This document shows, in pieces, positions 9,934-21,193 of a stretch of DNA of 64,000 nucleotides. Numbering within the stretch: the first letter of the stretch is position 1; each line of letters starts with the position of its first letter. The notes beneath the pieces were generated by a model. It made no database searches, was not told where the DNA came from, and was given only the letters and a program-made list of their open reading frames with translations. A program made the translations under genes and the position numbers. The stretch spans positions 1,612,001 through 1,676,000 of the forward strand of contig NZ_CP040788.1 of NCBI RefSeq assembly GCF_021922985.1. Reading direction: 5' to 3'. The stretch is from Clavibacter michiganensis subsp. tessellarius. GTDB lineage: Bacteria > Actinomycetota > Actinomycetes > Actinomycetales > Microbacteriaceae.

Positions 9934-11250
9934 ATGAGCGAGACGCGCACGGTGTCGATGCCCGCGGCCGGTGCCCCCACGGTGGACGCGCCCTGGCCCG
10001 TCTCGGTGCTCTCCGGCAAGGTCAAGGGCTGGATCGACCGGCTCGGCACGGCCTGGGTCGAGGGCGAGATCACCCAGTGGGGCGGATCCGGCGGCAACGT
10101 CTACGGCAAGCTCAAGGACCTCGACGTCGACGCCACCATCAGCTTCACCGTCTGGTCGTCGGTGCGCGCGAAGATCCCCGCCGACCTCGGCCAGGGCGCC
10201 CGCGTCGTCGCGCTCGTGAAGCCCAACTACTGGGTCAAGGGCGGCACGCTCACGATGCAGGTGCTGGAGATGCGCCACGTCGGCCTCGGCGACCTGCTCG
10301 AGCGGCTCGAGCGCCTCCGCCAGACGCTGCGCGCGGAGGGCCTGTTCGACGCCGACCGCAAGCGCCGCCTCCCGTTCCTCCCCGGCTGCATCGGCCTCAT
10401 CACCGGCAAGGACTCCGACGCGGAGAAGGACGTGCTCCGCAATGCGCAGCTGCGCTGGCCGAGCGTGCGCTTCCGCGTGGTCCACACCGCCGTGCAGGGC
10501 GACCGGGCCGCGGGCGAGGTCACGCGCGCCATCGGGGTGCTCGACGAGGATCCCGAGGTCGACGTCATCGTCGTCGCGCGCGGCGGCGGCGACTTCCAGA
10601 ACCTCCTCGTCTTCAGCGACGAGCAGCTCGTGCGCACGGCGGCCGCGTGCCGCACGCCGCTCGTCAGCGCGATCGGGCACGAGGCCGACCGGCCGCTGCT
10701 CGACGACGTGTCGGACCTCCGCGCCTCCACCCCGACCGACGCCGCGAAGCGCGTCGTGCCCGACGTCTCCGAGGAGCTGTCGCGCGTGCAGCAGGCCCGG
10801 GCCCGCATCGGCATGCGGCTCACCAGCCAGGTGCGCGGCGAAATCGACCGGATCGAGCAGCTGCGGTCGCGCCCGGTGCTCACGAGCACGGCGTGGATCG
10901 TCGACTCGCGCGCCGAGGAGCTCGGCCGCTACATCGCCCGGTCCGCGGAGCTCGCCGGCCGCGTCGTCGAGCGCGGGATGCAGCAGACGAGCGAGCTGTC
11001 CCGGCAGCTCCGCACGCTCTCGCCGCAGCACGTGCTCGACCGCGGCTACGCCATCGTGCAGACGGCCGACGGATCCGCCCTTCGCGCCCCCGCCGACGCC
11101 CCCGACGGCACCGGCCTCGTGCTGCGCCTCGCGGCCGGCGCGCTCGGCGCCACCTCCACCGGCCCCACCGACGACATCCCGTCGTCGGCCGCGCGGCTGC
11201 CCGCCTCCCCCGCCGCGGGCGCCCGGCCGGCGTCCGGCGCCGAAAGCTAG
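9934..11250 (+). CDS. xseA: Exodeoxyribonuclease VII large subunit
   Basis: A 438-aa XseA. Residues 15-115 form the OB-fold DNA-binding domain (WVEGEITQW), followed by the catalytic domain with [25 protein letters not shown] and [17 protein letters not shown]; a coiled coil follows. The start has GGGGTGG upstream and suits the family N-terminus. Together with XseB it degrades single-stranded DNA. Its TAG stop at 11248 is embedded in TAGGAT, the apparent -10 of xseB. Confidence 0.95.
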   Translation: MSETRTVSMPAAGAPTVDAPWPVSVLSGKVKGWIDRLGTAWVEGEITQWGGSGGNVYGKLKDLDVDATISFTVWSSVRAKIPADLGQGARVVALVKPNYWVKGGTLTMQVLEMRHVGLGDLLERLERLRQTLRAEGLFDADRKRRLPFLPGCIGLITGKDSDAEKDVLRNAQLRWPSVRFRVVHTAVQGDRAAGEVTRAIGVLDEDPEVDVIVVARGGGDFQNLLVFSDEQLVRTAAACRTPLVSAIGHEADRPLLDDVSDLRASTPTDAAKRVVPDVSEELSRVQQARARIGMRLTSQVRGEIDRIEQLRSRPVLTSTAWIVDSRAEELGRYIARSAELAGRVVERGMQQTSELSRQLRTLSPQHVLDRGYAIVQTADGSALRAPADAPDGTGLVLRLAAGALGATSTGPTDDIPSSAARLPASPAAGARPASGAES

Positions 11251-11260
11251 GATCACCCCC

Positions 11261-11503
11261 ATGCCCACCAGCCCCGCCGACACCGGCGCACGCCTGCCCG
11301 ACGTCTCCGAGCTCAGCTACGAGGAGGCGCGCGACGCCCTGGTGCGCGTCGTCAACGACCTCGAGCAGGGCGCGTCCACGCTCGAGGAGTCGATCGCCCT
11401 GTGGGAGCGCGGCGAGGCCCTCGCGGCCCGCTGCGAGGAGTGGCTGCTCGGCGCCAAGGCGCGCCTCGACGCCGCCCGCACCACCGCGTCCGACGCCGGC
11501 TGA
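11261..11503 (+). CDS. xseB: Exodeoxyribonuclease VII small subunit
   Basis: An 80-aa XseB; the family core [20 protein letters not shown] and [12 protein letters not shown] are clear, and the length is normal. It follows xseA by 10 bases. TAGGAT at 11248-11253 ends 7 nt before the ATG, so besides read-through from xseA it may have its own leaderless message. Confidence 0.95.
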   Translation: MPTSPADTGARLPDVSELSYEEARDALVRVVNDLEQGASTLEESIALWERGEALAARCEEWLLGAKARLDAARTTASDAG

Positions 11504-11505
11504 CC

Positions 11506-12237
11506 GTGGCGAAGCCCCGCACGCCGAACGTCGTCGCCGAGCTCGGCCGCCCGGAGACGCCCGAGGAGACCGCCGCCCGCAAGGCCGCCGACTCCCGCCG
11601 CCACCGCGCGAAGCAGACGTTCCGCAACCTGCTCTACTCGCTCATCGTCACGGTCGCGACCGTCGCGGTCATCATCGCGCTGGTGCCGCGCTCGAACACC
11701 ACGATCCTGCCCGACGTCGACTACGGCGCGGCGGCCGCCGAGGCGCAGGGCGGCTTCCCGACGCCGCTCGTCGTGCCCGACCTGCCGACCGCGTGGAAGA
11801 GCAACGACGCGGAGATCCGCCCGGCCGGCCGCGACGGCGTCGCCGTCTGGTACATCGGCCTCATCACGCCGAGCAACCGCTACATCGGGATCTCGCAGGG
11901 CATCGACGCGAACCCCACCTGGCTCGACGAGACGCTGCAGTCCGCGCCCGAGGTGAGCTCCGAGGAGATCGGCGGCCTCGAGTGGACGCTCTACGACAAC
12001 GCGCAGGCGGAGGACCCGGGCAACGTCGTCCTGGCCGCGAGCGCGGTCGAGGGCGACAGCACCTACGCGATCTACGGCACGGCCGACGCCAACGAGCTGC
12101 GCACGGCGATCGAGGCGGTCGCCGCCGCGCGCGCCACCCCGGCCGGGTCGACGCCCGCGCCCACGGGCAGCGGCGGCACGAGCACCGACGAGACCACCAC
12201 CAGCACCACCGCACCCGGGGAGGGGATCGAGGGATGA
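11506..12237 (+). CDS. DUF4245 family membrane-anchored protein
   Basis: A 243-aa actinobacterial DUF4245 protein of unknown function. A basic N-terminus (about residues 1-40) precedes one transmembrane helix (about 42-60); the rest is predicted outside the cytoplasm and ends in a Thr/Ser/Gly-rich tail. GTG 11506 is two bases after the xseB stop. The stop overlaps the carbonic anhydrase start (ATGA). In related genomes the family also sits near xseAB and fumarase. Confidence 0.85.
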   Translation: MAKPRTPNVVAELGRPETPEETAARKAADSRRHRAKQTFRNLLYSLIVTVATVAVIIALVPRSNTTILPDVDYGAAAAEAQGGFPTPLVVPDLPTAWKSNDAEIRPAGRDGVAVWYIGLITPSNRYIGISQGIDANPTWLDETLQSAPEVSSEEIGGLEWTLYDNAQAEDPGNVVLAASAVEGDSTYAIYGTADANELRTAIEAVAAARATPAGSTPAPTGSGGTSTDETTTSTTAPGEGIEG

Positions 12238-12881
12238 CCGATCAGGACGAGACCGTGCAGGCGCCCGCCGAGGTGTGGGCCGAGATGGTCGAGGGCAACG
12301 CGCGCTTCGTCGCCGGCACGCCCGAGCACCCGCGGCAGGACGTCGAGCGCCGGGCCGCGCTCGCCCACGTGCAGCGCCCCGTCGCCGCGCTCTTCGGCTG
12401 CAGCGACTCGCGCCTCGCGGCCGAGATCATCTTCGACAAGGGGCTCGGCGACCTCTTCGTGATCCGCAACGCCGGCCAGATCATCTCGGACTCGGTGCTC
12501 GGCAGCCTCGAGTACGCCGTCGGCGTGCTGGGCGTGCCGCTCATCGTGGTGCTCGGCCACGACGAGTGCGGCGCCGTGCGCGCCGCCATCGAGAGCGCGG
12601 CGCCGGATGCGGAGGCGCTGCCGCCGCACATCGCGAACCTCATCTCCGCCATCGGGCCCGCCGTGCGCCGCGTGGCGGGCGACCCCGTCGTGCCCTCCGA
12701 GGTCGACGCCGGCGAGGTCGGCCGCGAGCACCTGCGCGGCACCGTGACCCGCATGCTGGAGGCGTCCGAGATGATCTCCGACCGGGTGGCGGCCGGTAGC
12801 CTGGCCATCGTCGGCGCCAACTACAAGCTCCTCGAGGGCACCGCGGTGCCCGACGTCATCGTGGGCGACATCCCTCGCTAG
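12234..12881 (+). CDS. Beta-class carbonic anhydrase
   Basis: A 215-aa beta-carbonic anhydrase interconverting carbon dioxide and bicarbonate. The zinc site is complete: Cys and the Asp-Arg dyad in [11 protein letters not shown], and His plus Cys in GHDECGAV. Length is normal for the short actinobacterial form. Translation is coupled to DUF4245 by a four-base overlap. Followed by 80 bases and fumC. Confidence 0.93.
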   Translation: MTDQDETVQAPAEVWAEMVEGNARFVAGTPEHPRQDVERRAALAHVQRPVAALFGCSDSRLAAEIIFDKGLGDLFVIRNAGQIISDSVLGSLEYAVGVLGVPLIVVLGHDECGAVRAAIESAAPDAEALPPHIANLISAIGPAVRRVAGDPVVPSEVDAGEVGREHLRGTVTRMLEASEMISDRVAAGSLAIVGANYKLLEGTAVPDVIVGDIPR

Positions 12882-12961
12882 AGGGGCCGTCCGCACCGAC
12901 CCCCTCACTCCGGGCCCCCGCGGTCCGGTGCATCACCCGTCCCGAAGGAGAGAGAAACAGC

Positions 12962-14389
<1,428 letters not shown>

Positions 14390-14410
14390 CCACAGCCCCG
14401 CACGGACGCC

Positions 14411-14446
14411 GACGGGCGCCGATCCCCGCGGGGACCGGCGCCCGTC
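14411..14446. terminator. Terminator between fumC and the PhoH-like gene
   Basis: Arms GACGGGCGCCG (14411-14421) and CGGCGCCCGTC (14436-14446), with a self-complementary TCCCCGCGGGGA in the middle, giving one long nearly continuous hairpin between convergent genes. Confidence 0.8.
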
Positions 14447-14467
14447 GTCATGCGCGGGGCGGGCGGA

Positions 14468-15814
14468 TCACATCGGGTCGCCGTCGAGCAGCCCGGTGAC
14501 GAGCGCCGCGATCGCGCTCCGCTCCGAGCGCGTGAGCGTGATGTGCCCGAACAGCTCGTGGCCCTTCAGCGTCTCGATCACGCTGGCGACGCCGTCGTGC
14601 CGGCCGACCCGCAGGTTGTCGCGCTGCGCCACGTCGTGCGTGAGCACCACGCGCGAGTTCTGGCCGATGCGGCTGAGCACCGTGAGCAGCACGTTCCGCT
14701 CCAGCGACTGCGCCTCGTCGACGATCACGAACGCGTCGTGCAGCGAGCGCCCGCGGATGTGGGTGAGCGGCAGCACCTCGAGGATCCCGCGCTCCACGAC
14801 CTCGTCCATGACGTTCTGCGAGACGACCGAGCCGAGGGTGTCGAACACGGCCTGCGCCCACGGGTTCATCTTCTCGGTCGCGTCGCCCGGCAGGTAGCCG
14901 AGCTCCTGGCCGCCCACCGCGTACAGCGGCCGGAACACCATGATCTTGCGGTGCTGCTGCTTCTCCAGCACCGCCTCGAGCGCGGCGCAGAGGGCGAGCG
15001 CCGACTTGCCCGTGCCGGCGCTGCCGCCGAGGGATACGATCCCCACCTCGCGGTCGAGGAGCAGGTCGATCGCGAGCCGCTGCTCGGCCGAGCGGCCCTT
15101 CAGGCCGAAGACCTCGCGGTCGCCGCGGACGAGGTGCACGGTGCCGCGGCGCACGACGCGGCCGAGCGCGGGTCCGCGGTCGGAGCGGAGCACGACGCCC
15201 GTGTTGACGGGCAGGTCGCCGACGGCGCGGGTCTGCACCGTGCCGCTGTCGTAGAGGTCGGCCATCTGCTCCGCGGAGAGGGTGACGTCGGCCATGCCGG
15301 TCCAGCCGCTGTCCACGGCGAGCTCGGCGCGGTACTCCTCGGCCATGAGTCCGATGGAGGCGGCCTTCACGCGCAGCGGCATGTCCTTCGAGACGACCGT
15401 GACCGCGAGGCCCTCGGTCGAGAGGTTGAGGGCGACCGCGAGGATCCGGGAGTCGTTGTCGCCGAGCTGGAGGCCGTTGGGCAGGCCCGCCATGCTCGAG
15501 TGGTTGAGCTCGACCCGCAGCGTGCCGCCGGCGTCGCCCACCTCGATGGGGAAGTCGAGCCGCTCGTGCTCCTCGCGGAGCTGGTCGAGGTGGCGGAGGG
15601 CCTGGCGGGCGAAGTAGCCGATCTCCGGGTCGTTCCGCTTCGACTCCAGCTCGGTGATGACGATCACCGGGATGACGACCGCGTGCTCCGCGAAGCGGAA
15701 GAACGCGCGCGGGTCGGACAGGAGGACGGAGGTGTCGAGCACGTACGTGCGCTCGGCCTGCGGCGTCCCCTCCCCGGTCCTGTCACGTCGAGCGGTGCTG
15801 CTCTGGCTGTCCAT
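14468..15814 (-). CDS. PIN-PhoH family ATPase
   Basis: A 448-aa fusion of an N-terminal PIN nuclease domain ([34 protein letters not shown]) and a C-terminal PhoH ATPase with Walker [14 protein letters not shown] and Walker [10 protein letters not shown]. Related proteins act as RNA helicase/ribonucleases. The start is uncertain: ATG 15814 is used, but ATG 15835 is in frame and neither has a clear Shine-Dalgarno sequence. A TAGGTT further upstream could be a promoter element. Confidence 0.9.
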   Translation of the reverse strand: MDSQSSTARRDRTGEGTPQAERTYVLDTSVLLSDPRAFFRFAEHAVVIPVIVITELESKRNDPEIGYFARQALRHLDQLREEHERLDFPIEVGDAGGTLRVELNHSSMAGLPNGLQLGDNDSRILAVALNLSTEGLAVTVVSKDMPLRVKAASIGLMAEEYRAELAVDSGWTGMADVTLSAEQMADLYDSGTVQTRAVGDLPVNTGVVLRSDRGPALGRVVRRGTVHLVRGDREVFGLKGRSAEQRLAIDLLLDREVGIVSLGGSAGTGKSALALCAALEAVLEKQQHRKIMVFRPLYAVGGQELGYLPGDATEKMNPWAQAVFDTLGSVVSQNVMDEVVERGILEVLPLTHIRGRSLHDAFVIVDEAQSLERNVLLTVLSRIGQNSRVVLTHDVAQRDNLRVGRHDGVASVIETLKGHELFGHITLTRSERSAIAALVTGLLDGDPM

Positions 15815-16060
15815 CGGGGCCACGGGCCACTCCATCCCCGAGCGTTCGCGCTCGGATCCTGACGGCGATCGGGCCACGGTGGCGAGAAGAGATCCTGCGG
15901 CCCTCTCGATCGGGCGCCATGCCCGATGAGTGGAACCTACGTCGCGCACCGCTGCGGTGACCAGAGCGACGCGGGTCCGGATGTGTCGTGGACATTAACT
16001 CTTGCTCCGCGCGGGCCGTCGAGGCGGCGCCGGCGGCGCCGGCACAGCAGGGCGCCCGCC

Positions 16061-16846
16061 TCAGGAGCCGAAGCGGCGCTGGCGCGAGGAGTAGTCGCGG
16101 AGGGCGCGGAGGAAGTCGACCTCGCGGAGGTCCGGCCCCAGCGCCTCCATGAAGTAGAGCTCGCTGTGCGCCGACTGCCACAGCATGAAGTCGCTGATGC
16201 GCTGCTCGCCCGAGGTGCGGATCACGAGGTCCGGGTCCGGCTGGCCGCCCGTGTAGAGGTGCTCGCCGATGAGGTCGGGCGTGAGGAGCGCCGCGAGGTC
16301 CTCGAGCGTGCCGCCCGCGAGGTGGTGCGACTGCACGATGCTCCGCATGGCGTCCGCGATCTCGGTGCGCCCGCCGTAGCCGACCGCGAGGTTGATGTGC
16401 AAACCGGCGTTCCCCTTCGACCGCTCCTCGGAGGCGTCGAGCCGGGCGATGAGCTCCGGCGGCAGGCCCTCGTCGGATCCCACGTGCTTGACGCGCCAGT
16501 CGCGGTGCTCCGAGAGGTCCTCCGCGAGCTGGCCGATGATGTCGATCAGCGCCGTGAGCTCGTCGCTCCCGCGGCCCGTGAGGTTGTCGGTGGAGAGCAG
16601 GTAGAGCGTCGTGACCTTGATGTCGAGGTCGTCGCACCACTCCAGGAACTCGAGGAACTTGGCCGCGCCGGCGCGGTGCCCGTGGGCGGCGGACTCGAGG
16701 CCCAGCTGGCGGGCCCAGCGGCGGTTGCCGTCGAGGATCATCGCGATGTGGTGCGGCAGCGAGCTGCGGTCGAGGCCGCGACGGATGCGCTTCTGGTACG
16801 CCCGGTAGAGCAGACCGCGCCACGGTCGGATCGGCTTCTCTCGCAC
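16061..16846 (-). CDS. uppS: Long-chain polyprenyl diphosphate synthase (cis)
   Basis: A 261-aa cis-prenyltransferase making the lipid carrier for peptidoglycan and wall polymers. The catalytic DGNRRWAR, the NLTGRG region, GYGGRTEI and the C-terminal RTSGEQRISDFM motif are present. Whether the product is C50 or C55 cannot be told from sequence alone. GTG 16846 has no Shine-Dalgarno sequence, but TAGCGT lies 7 nt upstream (16854-16859), so it is probably leaderless. Confidence 0.95.
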   Translation of the reverse strand: MREKPIRPWRGLLYRAYQKRIRRGLDRSSLPHHIAMILDGNRRWARQLGLESAAHGHRAGAAKFLEFLEWCDDLDIKVTTLYLLSTDNLTGRGSDELTALIDIIGQLAEDLSEHRDWRVKHVGSDEGLPPELIARLDASEERSKGNAGLHINLAVGYGGRTEIADAMRSIVQSHHLAGGTLEDLAALLTPDLIGEHLYTGGQPDPDLVIRTSGEQRISDFMLWQSAHSELYFMEALGPDLREVDFLRALRDYSSRQRRFGS

Positions 16847-16927
16847 GGAGGCAACGCTATCCCACGCGCCCGGGAGCCCGGATCGCCCGCCCGGGTGACG
16901 TCCCCCGGGCTGTCCTACACTCGCAGG

Positions 16928-17671
16928 ATGACGCGCGACGCCTCCTCCCCCTCGCCGCTCGGCGACACCCCGGAGGAGGACGCGTCGGTCGCCCACCTCC
17001 CGCTCGTGGAGGACGCGCAGGACGTCGGCCCGGAGCCGAAGCCCACCTGGCGCGGCTGGCTGCACGCGGGCATGACCCCGGTGGCGCTCGTGCTCGGGAT
17101 CGTGCTCATCGCGGTGGCCGACGGCGCCGCGGCGCGCATCGCGTGCGCCGTGTTCGTCGCCTCGTCGCTGCTGCTGTTCGGCGTCTCCGCGGTCTACCAC
17201 CGGTTCGACTGGTCGCCGCGGGCGAAGATCCTCCTCAAGCGGATGGACCACGCCAACATCTTCCTGCTCATCGCGGGCTCCTACACGCCCATCACGGTGC
17301 TGGCGCTGCCGCACGAGAAGTCGGTGCTGCTGCTCTGGCTGGTGTGGTCGGGCGCCGCGCTCGGCGTGCTCTTCCGCGTGTTCTGGATCCACGCCCCGCG
17401 CTGGCTCTACGTGCTGCTCTACCTGGTGCTCGGCTACGCGTCGCTGGTGTTCATCGTCGACTTCTTCCGCGCCGACGCGGCGATGATGACGCTGATCCTC
17501 GCGGGCGGCCTCGCCTACACGGTCGGCGCCGTCGCGTACGCGCTGAAGCGGCCGAACCCCTGGCCCGGCCGCTTCGGCTTCCACGAGATCTTCCACGCGT
17601 TCACCCTCATGGCGTTCCTCTGCCACTGGACGGGCATCCTGCTCGTGGCGACGCACCCGCCCGTCGTCTGA
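16928..17671 (+). CDS. trhA: Hemolysin III family membrane protein
   Basis: A 247-aa TrhA/PAQR-type protein with seven predicted helices after a charged 50-residue N-terminus. The conserved metal-site residues are in FGVSAVYHRFDW, MDHANIF and the C-terminal HEIFHAFTL...CHW. The family has been linked to membrane homeostasis; haemolysis is not implied. TACACT ends 6 nt before the ATG and marks a likely leaderless start. Divergent from uppS. Confidence 0.92.
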   Translation: MTRDASSPSPLGDTPEEDASVAHLPLVEDAQDVGPEPKPTWRGWLHAGMTPVALVLGIVLIAVADGAAARIACAVFVASSLLLFGVSAVYHRFDWSPRAKILLKRMDHANIFLLIAGSYTPITVLALPHEKSVLLLWLVWSGAALGVLFRVFWIHAPRWLYVLLYLVLGYASLVFIVDFFRADAAMMTLILAGGLAYTVGAVAYALKRPNPWPGRFGFHEIFHAFTLMAFLCHWTGILLVATHPPVV

Positions 17672-17695
17672 CCGGGCGGGTGCGTCGGGCACCCG

Positions 17696-19072
17696 CTACA
17701 GGTACGGCTGCACGTTCTCCGTGTAGGCGCTCGTCAGCTGCGTGGCGGCGGCCGGGAACACGGCGGCGGGATCCGCGCCCTGCGTGAGGATCTGCGCCCA
17801 CGGCTGCTGCAGGTACGTGTCGCCGTTGGGGATCAGCGTCCGCGCCCAGTCCTGCGAGCGGACGTGCTCGAGGCTGTCGTAGACCGTGCGGAACGCCGGG
17901 TTCGACGCCCAGAACCCCGTGAGGTCGGACGACTGGCCGGCCGAGGTGCGCACGGGGGCGTAGCCCGTCTTCTTGGCGAAGGCGACCTGCTGGTCGACCT
18001 CGGTGACGTGCTTGATGAACATGCCGGCGGCGAGCTGCTGCTCCTTGGTCTTGCTGCCGACCACCGCGAGGCCCGTGCCGCCCGTGGGGACGAACTGGCC
18101 CTGCGGTCCGCCGGGGAGCACGCCCGTGCCGATGGGGAACTTGGCGCTCGCGGTGACGATGCCGACGGCGCCCGCCGACGCGATGGTGCACGGCGCCAGG
18201 CCGCCCGCGAAGTCGACCGCGGTGTCGCCGCTGGCCGCCGCGACGTTCGCGATCTTGGAGTCGAAGACGAGGCCGCGGGCGTAGCCGGCCGCCTCGAGCG
18301 TCTCGGGCTGGTCGAGCTTGAGGTCCCAGCCGTCGGAGTACTGGCCGCCGCGGCCCCAGAGCACGTTGCTCATCGCCCAGGTGCCGATGGATCCCTGCGG
18401 CAGGCGGACGGCGGGCGCGCCGCCCGTCACCTTCATGATGGCCGGCGCCCACTCCTCGAGCTCCGCCCAGGTGTCGGGCGCGCGGTCGGGCAGGCCGGCC
18501 TTCGACCAGATCGACTTGTCGTAGTAGAAGATCGGCGTCGAACGCGCGTACGGCACGGCGAAGCGGCTGCCGTCGTACAGGTAGTCGTCCAGGAACACCT
18601 TGTTGTAGTCGTCGAGCTGGAAGTCGAGGTGCGCCATGAGGCCGTCCATCGCGATCGACTGCTTGTTCACCATGTAGCGGAACCACCAGGTGTCGCTGGC
18701 GTTCACCATGTCGGGCATGCTGTCGGTGCCCGCGGCGGCCTGCAGCTTCTGCGCGATCTCGTCGTAGCTCGCGCCGCCCGTCACGACGTTGACCGTGATG
18801 CCCGTCTTGGCGAGGAAGTCGGCGGCGAACTGCGCCTCGAGCTCGGAGGTCTGGCCGGGGTGCGTGGTCCACCAGGTGATGTCGGTCGCGGGCTGGACGC
18901 CCTCCCAGTCGGTGTCGGGCGCCGCGGTCGCGGCCGGGCCGCCGACCGAGGGGCCGGAGCAGGCGGCGAGGAACGCGGTGCCGCCGAGCACGGCGCCCAT
19001 CTTCAGGACGTCGCGGCGGTCGAACGGGCGGGAGGCGGCGGCGCGGAAGGCCGAGCGCGGGTCGATGGGCAT
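17696..19072 (-). CDS. Extracellular substrate-binding lipoprotein, UgpB-like
   Basis: A 458-aa solute-binding protein of an ABC importer. The N-terminus has a twin-arginine-like RRDVLKMGAVLGG followed by the lipobox LAAC at about residue 38, so it is probably a lipoprotein, perhaps Tat-exported. The fold is the family 1 sugar-binding type; MVNASDTWWF and TPIFYYDKSIWSKAG fit glycerol-3-phosphate or sugar binders. AGGAGA precedes the ATG. It is the last gene of the permease operon. The ligand is inferred from the UgpA-like permease. Confidence 0.88.
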   Translation of the reverse strand: MPIDPRSAFRAAASRPFDRRDVLKMGAVLGGTAFLAACSGPSVGGPAATAAPDTDWEGVQPATDITWWTTHPGQTSELEAQFAADFLAKTGITVNVVTGGASYDEIAQKLQAAAGTDSMPDMVNASDTWWFRYMVNKQSIAMDGLMAHLDFQLDDYNKVFLDDYLYDGSRFAVPYARSTPIFYYDKSIWSKAGLPDRAPDTWAELEEWAPAIMKVTGGAPAVRLPQGSIGTWAMSNVLWGRGGQYSDGWDLKLDQPETLEAAGYARGLVFDSKIANVAAASGDTAVDFAGGLAPCTIASAGAVGIVTASAKFPIGTGVLPGGPQGQFVPTGGTGLAVVGSKTKEQQLAAGMFIKHVTEVDQQVAFAKKTGYAPVRTSAGQSSDLTGFWASNPAFRTVYDSLEHVRSQDWARTLIPNGDTYLQQPWAQILTQGADPAAVFPAAATQLTSAYTENVQPYL

Positions 19073-19142
19073 GCTTCTCCTGGGGATCGGGTCGGTGCGG
19101 GGGAAGAGGGAGAGGGAGGTAAGGGCGGGGCGGCGCGCGGGC

Positions 19143-20045
19143 TCAGCCCGTGACGGCGCCGGCGGTGAGGCCGCCGACGATGCGCCGCTGGAAGACCAGG
19201 AAGACGGCGAGCACGGGCAGCGTGACGATGACCGTCCCGGCCATGAGCACGCCCCAGTTCGTGATGCCCGTCGTGTCCTGCAGGAGGGTGAGGCCCACGG
19301 GGAGCGTCATCATGCGCGGGTCGGTCGTGACGAGCAGCGGCCAGAGGTAGTCGTTCCACTCGCCGACCACGGACACGAGCGCGACGGCGGCGATCGTGGG
19401 GCCCGACATGGGGATCACGAACGAGCGGAGGCGGCGCAGGTGCCCGGCGCCGTCCATCGCGGCGGCCTCGAGCACGGAGCCCGGCAGCGTGAGGAAGTGC
19501 TGGCGGAAGAGGAAGGTGCCGTAGGCGCTCGCGACGCCCGGGAGGATGAGGCCCGGGTAGGTGTTGATCCAGCCGAGGCCCGCGATGACCTGGTAGTTCG
19601 GGATCATCACGATCTGCTGCGGCACGAGGAGCGCGAGGATCACGACGCCGAACCACACGTTCTTGAACGGCACGCGGATGAACACGAGCGCGTACGCCGT
19701 CAGCAGCCCGAGCAGCACCTTGAGTCCGGAGCCCACCACCGTCTTGATGACGCTGTTGGTCGCGAGCGTAGAGAAGGAGACCGTGTCCGACGCCGTCTGG
19801 TAGTTCGTGGGCGCGAAGGACGACGGGAGGATCGTGAGCGGCAGCGAGTAGATCTCGCTGAACCCCTTGAAGCTCGTGAGCACCATCCAGATGAGCGGCA
19901 GCAGCATGACGACGACGGCGAGGGCCAGCGCGAGGTAGGTGCCGGCCAGGGGCGGGCGGGCGGATCCGGCGGGTCGGCGGACGCTGCGGCGGCGCGGGGC
20001 GTCGGGTGCGGCCGCGGGCTCCGGCCGGGTGAGGGTCGCGGTCAC
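19143..20045 (-). CDS. ABC importer permease, UgpE-like
   Basis: A 300-aa inner-membrane permease with six predicted helices and the EAA loop (EAAAMDGAG...IPMSGPTIA) that contacts the ATPase. GTG 20045 overlaps the upstream permease stop by four bases. A 30-residue Arg/Pro/Ala-rich cytosolic N-terminus precedes the first helix. It forms the heterodimeric channel with the gene upstream. Confidence 0.9.
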   Translation of the reverse strand: MTATLTRPEPAAAPDAPRRRSVRRPAGSARPPLAGTYLALALAVVVMLLPLIWMVLTSFKGFSEIYSLPLTILPSSFAPTNYQTASDTVSFSTLATNSVIKTVVGSGLKVLLGLLTAYALVFIRVPFKNVWFGVVILALLVPQQIVMIPNYQVIAGLGWINTYPGLILPGVASAYGTFLFRQHFLTLPGSVLEAAAMDGAGHLRRLRSFVIPMSGPTIAAVALVSVVGEWNDYLWPLLVTTDPRMMTLPVGLTLLQDTTGITNWGVLMAGTVIVTLPVLAVFLVFQRRIVGGLTAGAVTG

Positions 20046-21037
20046 GAGTAGTGCACCTTCCGCTGGACGATGACGAGCTGGACGAGCGTGACGACGAGCA
20101 GGACGAGGAAGAGGATCGTGGCGACCGCCGACGAGTAGCCGGCCCGTCCGGCCACGAAGCCCTCGTGGTAGATCTGGTACATCATCGTGGTGGTGCCCTG
20201 CAGCGGGCCGCCCTTGGTCATGGCGCTGATGAGGTCGAAGGTCTGCAGCGAGCTGAGCAGGGTCGTCACGCTGAGGAAGAACGTGGTCGGGCTGAGCATC
20301 GGCAGCACGATGCGGACGAAGGTGCGCATCCGGCCGGCGCCGTCGAGGGACGCCGCGTCGAGCAGGTCCTTCGGCACGGCCTGGAGGCCCGCGAGGTAGA
20401 TGAGCGCGCAGTAGCCGAGGTCGCGCCAGACCTGCACGGTCGTGACCATCGCGAGGGCGGCGCCCGGGTCGCTGTACCAGCCGGGCGACGGCAGGCCGAG
20501 GGCGGTGAGGCCCGCGGACACGAGGCCGAAGTTCGGGTCGAAGACGTACAGCCAGAGGAAGCCGACGGCCACGCCCGAGAGCACGTAGGGCGCGACGATG
20601 ATGGTGCGGACGGGGCCGCGCAGGCGGATCCTCCGGTTCAGCAGGACGGCGACCCCGAGCCCCAGCACCATCGAGCCCACGACCGTGACGCCCGTGAACA
20701 CCAGCGTGACGCCGACGACCGTGGGCGTCTGGGGATCCTGGAACCAGGCGACGTAGTTGGCGAGCCCGACCTCGCGCGCCACCTGCGAGCCGATGTTCCA
20801 CTGCAGCGTGGAGTAGTAGAAGGACTCGAGCAGCGGCTTGTACGTGAAGACCGCGAGCAGCAGCACGTTGGGGCCGACGAAGGCGAGGAACAGGAGCCCG
20901 TCGCGGATCCGGCCCGGTCGGCGGCGACGCGGACCGGAGCCGGGGCGCGTGCCGGCCGGGCGGACGGTCGTCGGGCTCGGTGCCGTCACCGCCTCCGGCG
21001 TCGGCGCGACCCGGGTGGGCGCGGGGGCGTGCGTCAC
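20042..21037 (-). CDS. ABC importer permease, UgpA-like
   Basis: A 331-aa permease. The EAA loop is DAASLDGAGRMRTF-VRIVLPM; the C-terminus (TTTMMYQIYHEGF then IVQRKVHY) closely matches what is typical of UgpA, the glycerol-3-phosphate permease, so that or glycerophosphodiesters are the likely cargo. The GTG start has a perfect AGGAGG six bases away. It is the first gene of the operon; no ATPase is encoded, so a shared MsiK/UgpC-type ATPase elsewhere must energise it. Confidence 0.9.
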   Translation of the reverse strand: MTHAPAPTRVAPTPEAVTAPSPTTVRPAGTRPGSGPRRRRPGRIRDGLLFLAFVGPNVLLLAVFTYKPLLESFYYSTLQWNIGSQVAREVGLANYVAWFQDPQTPTVVGVTLVFTGVTVVGSMVLGLGVAVLLNRRIRLRGPVRTIIVAPYVLSGVAVGFLWLYVFDPNFGLVSAGLTALGLPSPGWYSDPGAALAMVTTVQVWRDLGYCALIYLAGLQAVPKDLLDAASLDGAGRMRTFVRIVLPMLSPTTFFLSVTTLLSSLQTFDLISAMTKGGPLQGTTTMMYQIYHEGFVAGRAGYSSAVATILFLVLLVVTLVQLVIVQRKVHYS

Positions 21038-21061
21038 GTCGGACCTCCTCGTTCGGGATGA

Positions 21062-21079
21062 GGAGGGAACGTTCCCTCC
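21062..21079. promoter_or_regulatory. Perfect 18-bp palindrome before the importer operon
   Basis: GGAGGGAAC-GTTCCCTCC, centred on AACGTT, 25-42 bases upstream of GTG 21037. A CG-centred even palindrome is the usual shape of a LacI-family operator. A second, imperfect dyad (about 21075-21100, CTCCGTGCC...GGTACGGAG) overlaps its edge. Confidence 0.55.
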
Positions 21080-21151
21080 GTGCCTGGCCAAGGTACGGAG
21101 GGCGGGTTAATGGCGGGAGTCGCGCAGGTGGCGAACGGGCGGACGAGCGAC

Positions 21152-21186
21152 GGCCGGCGCCCCCTGGACGGGGGACGCTGGCCGGC
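21152..21186. terminator. Repeat-type terminator, copy A
   Basis: Hairpin with GGCCGGCG-CCCCC and GGGGG-CGCTGGCCGGC arms just downstream of the 153-aa secreted protein gene. It is an imperfect copy of the hairpins at 21750-21784 and 22197-22229 and also shares the preceding GAGCGAC. Confidence 0.65.
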
Positions 21187-21193
21187 GCGCCGA

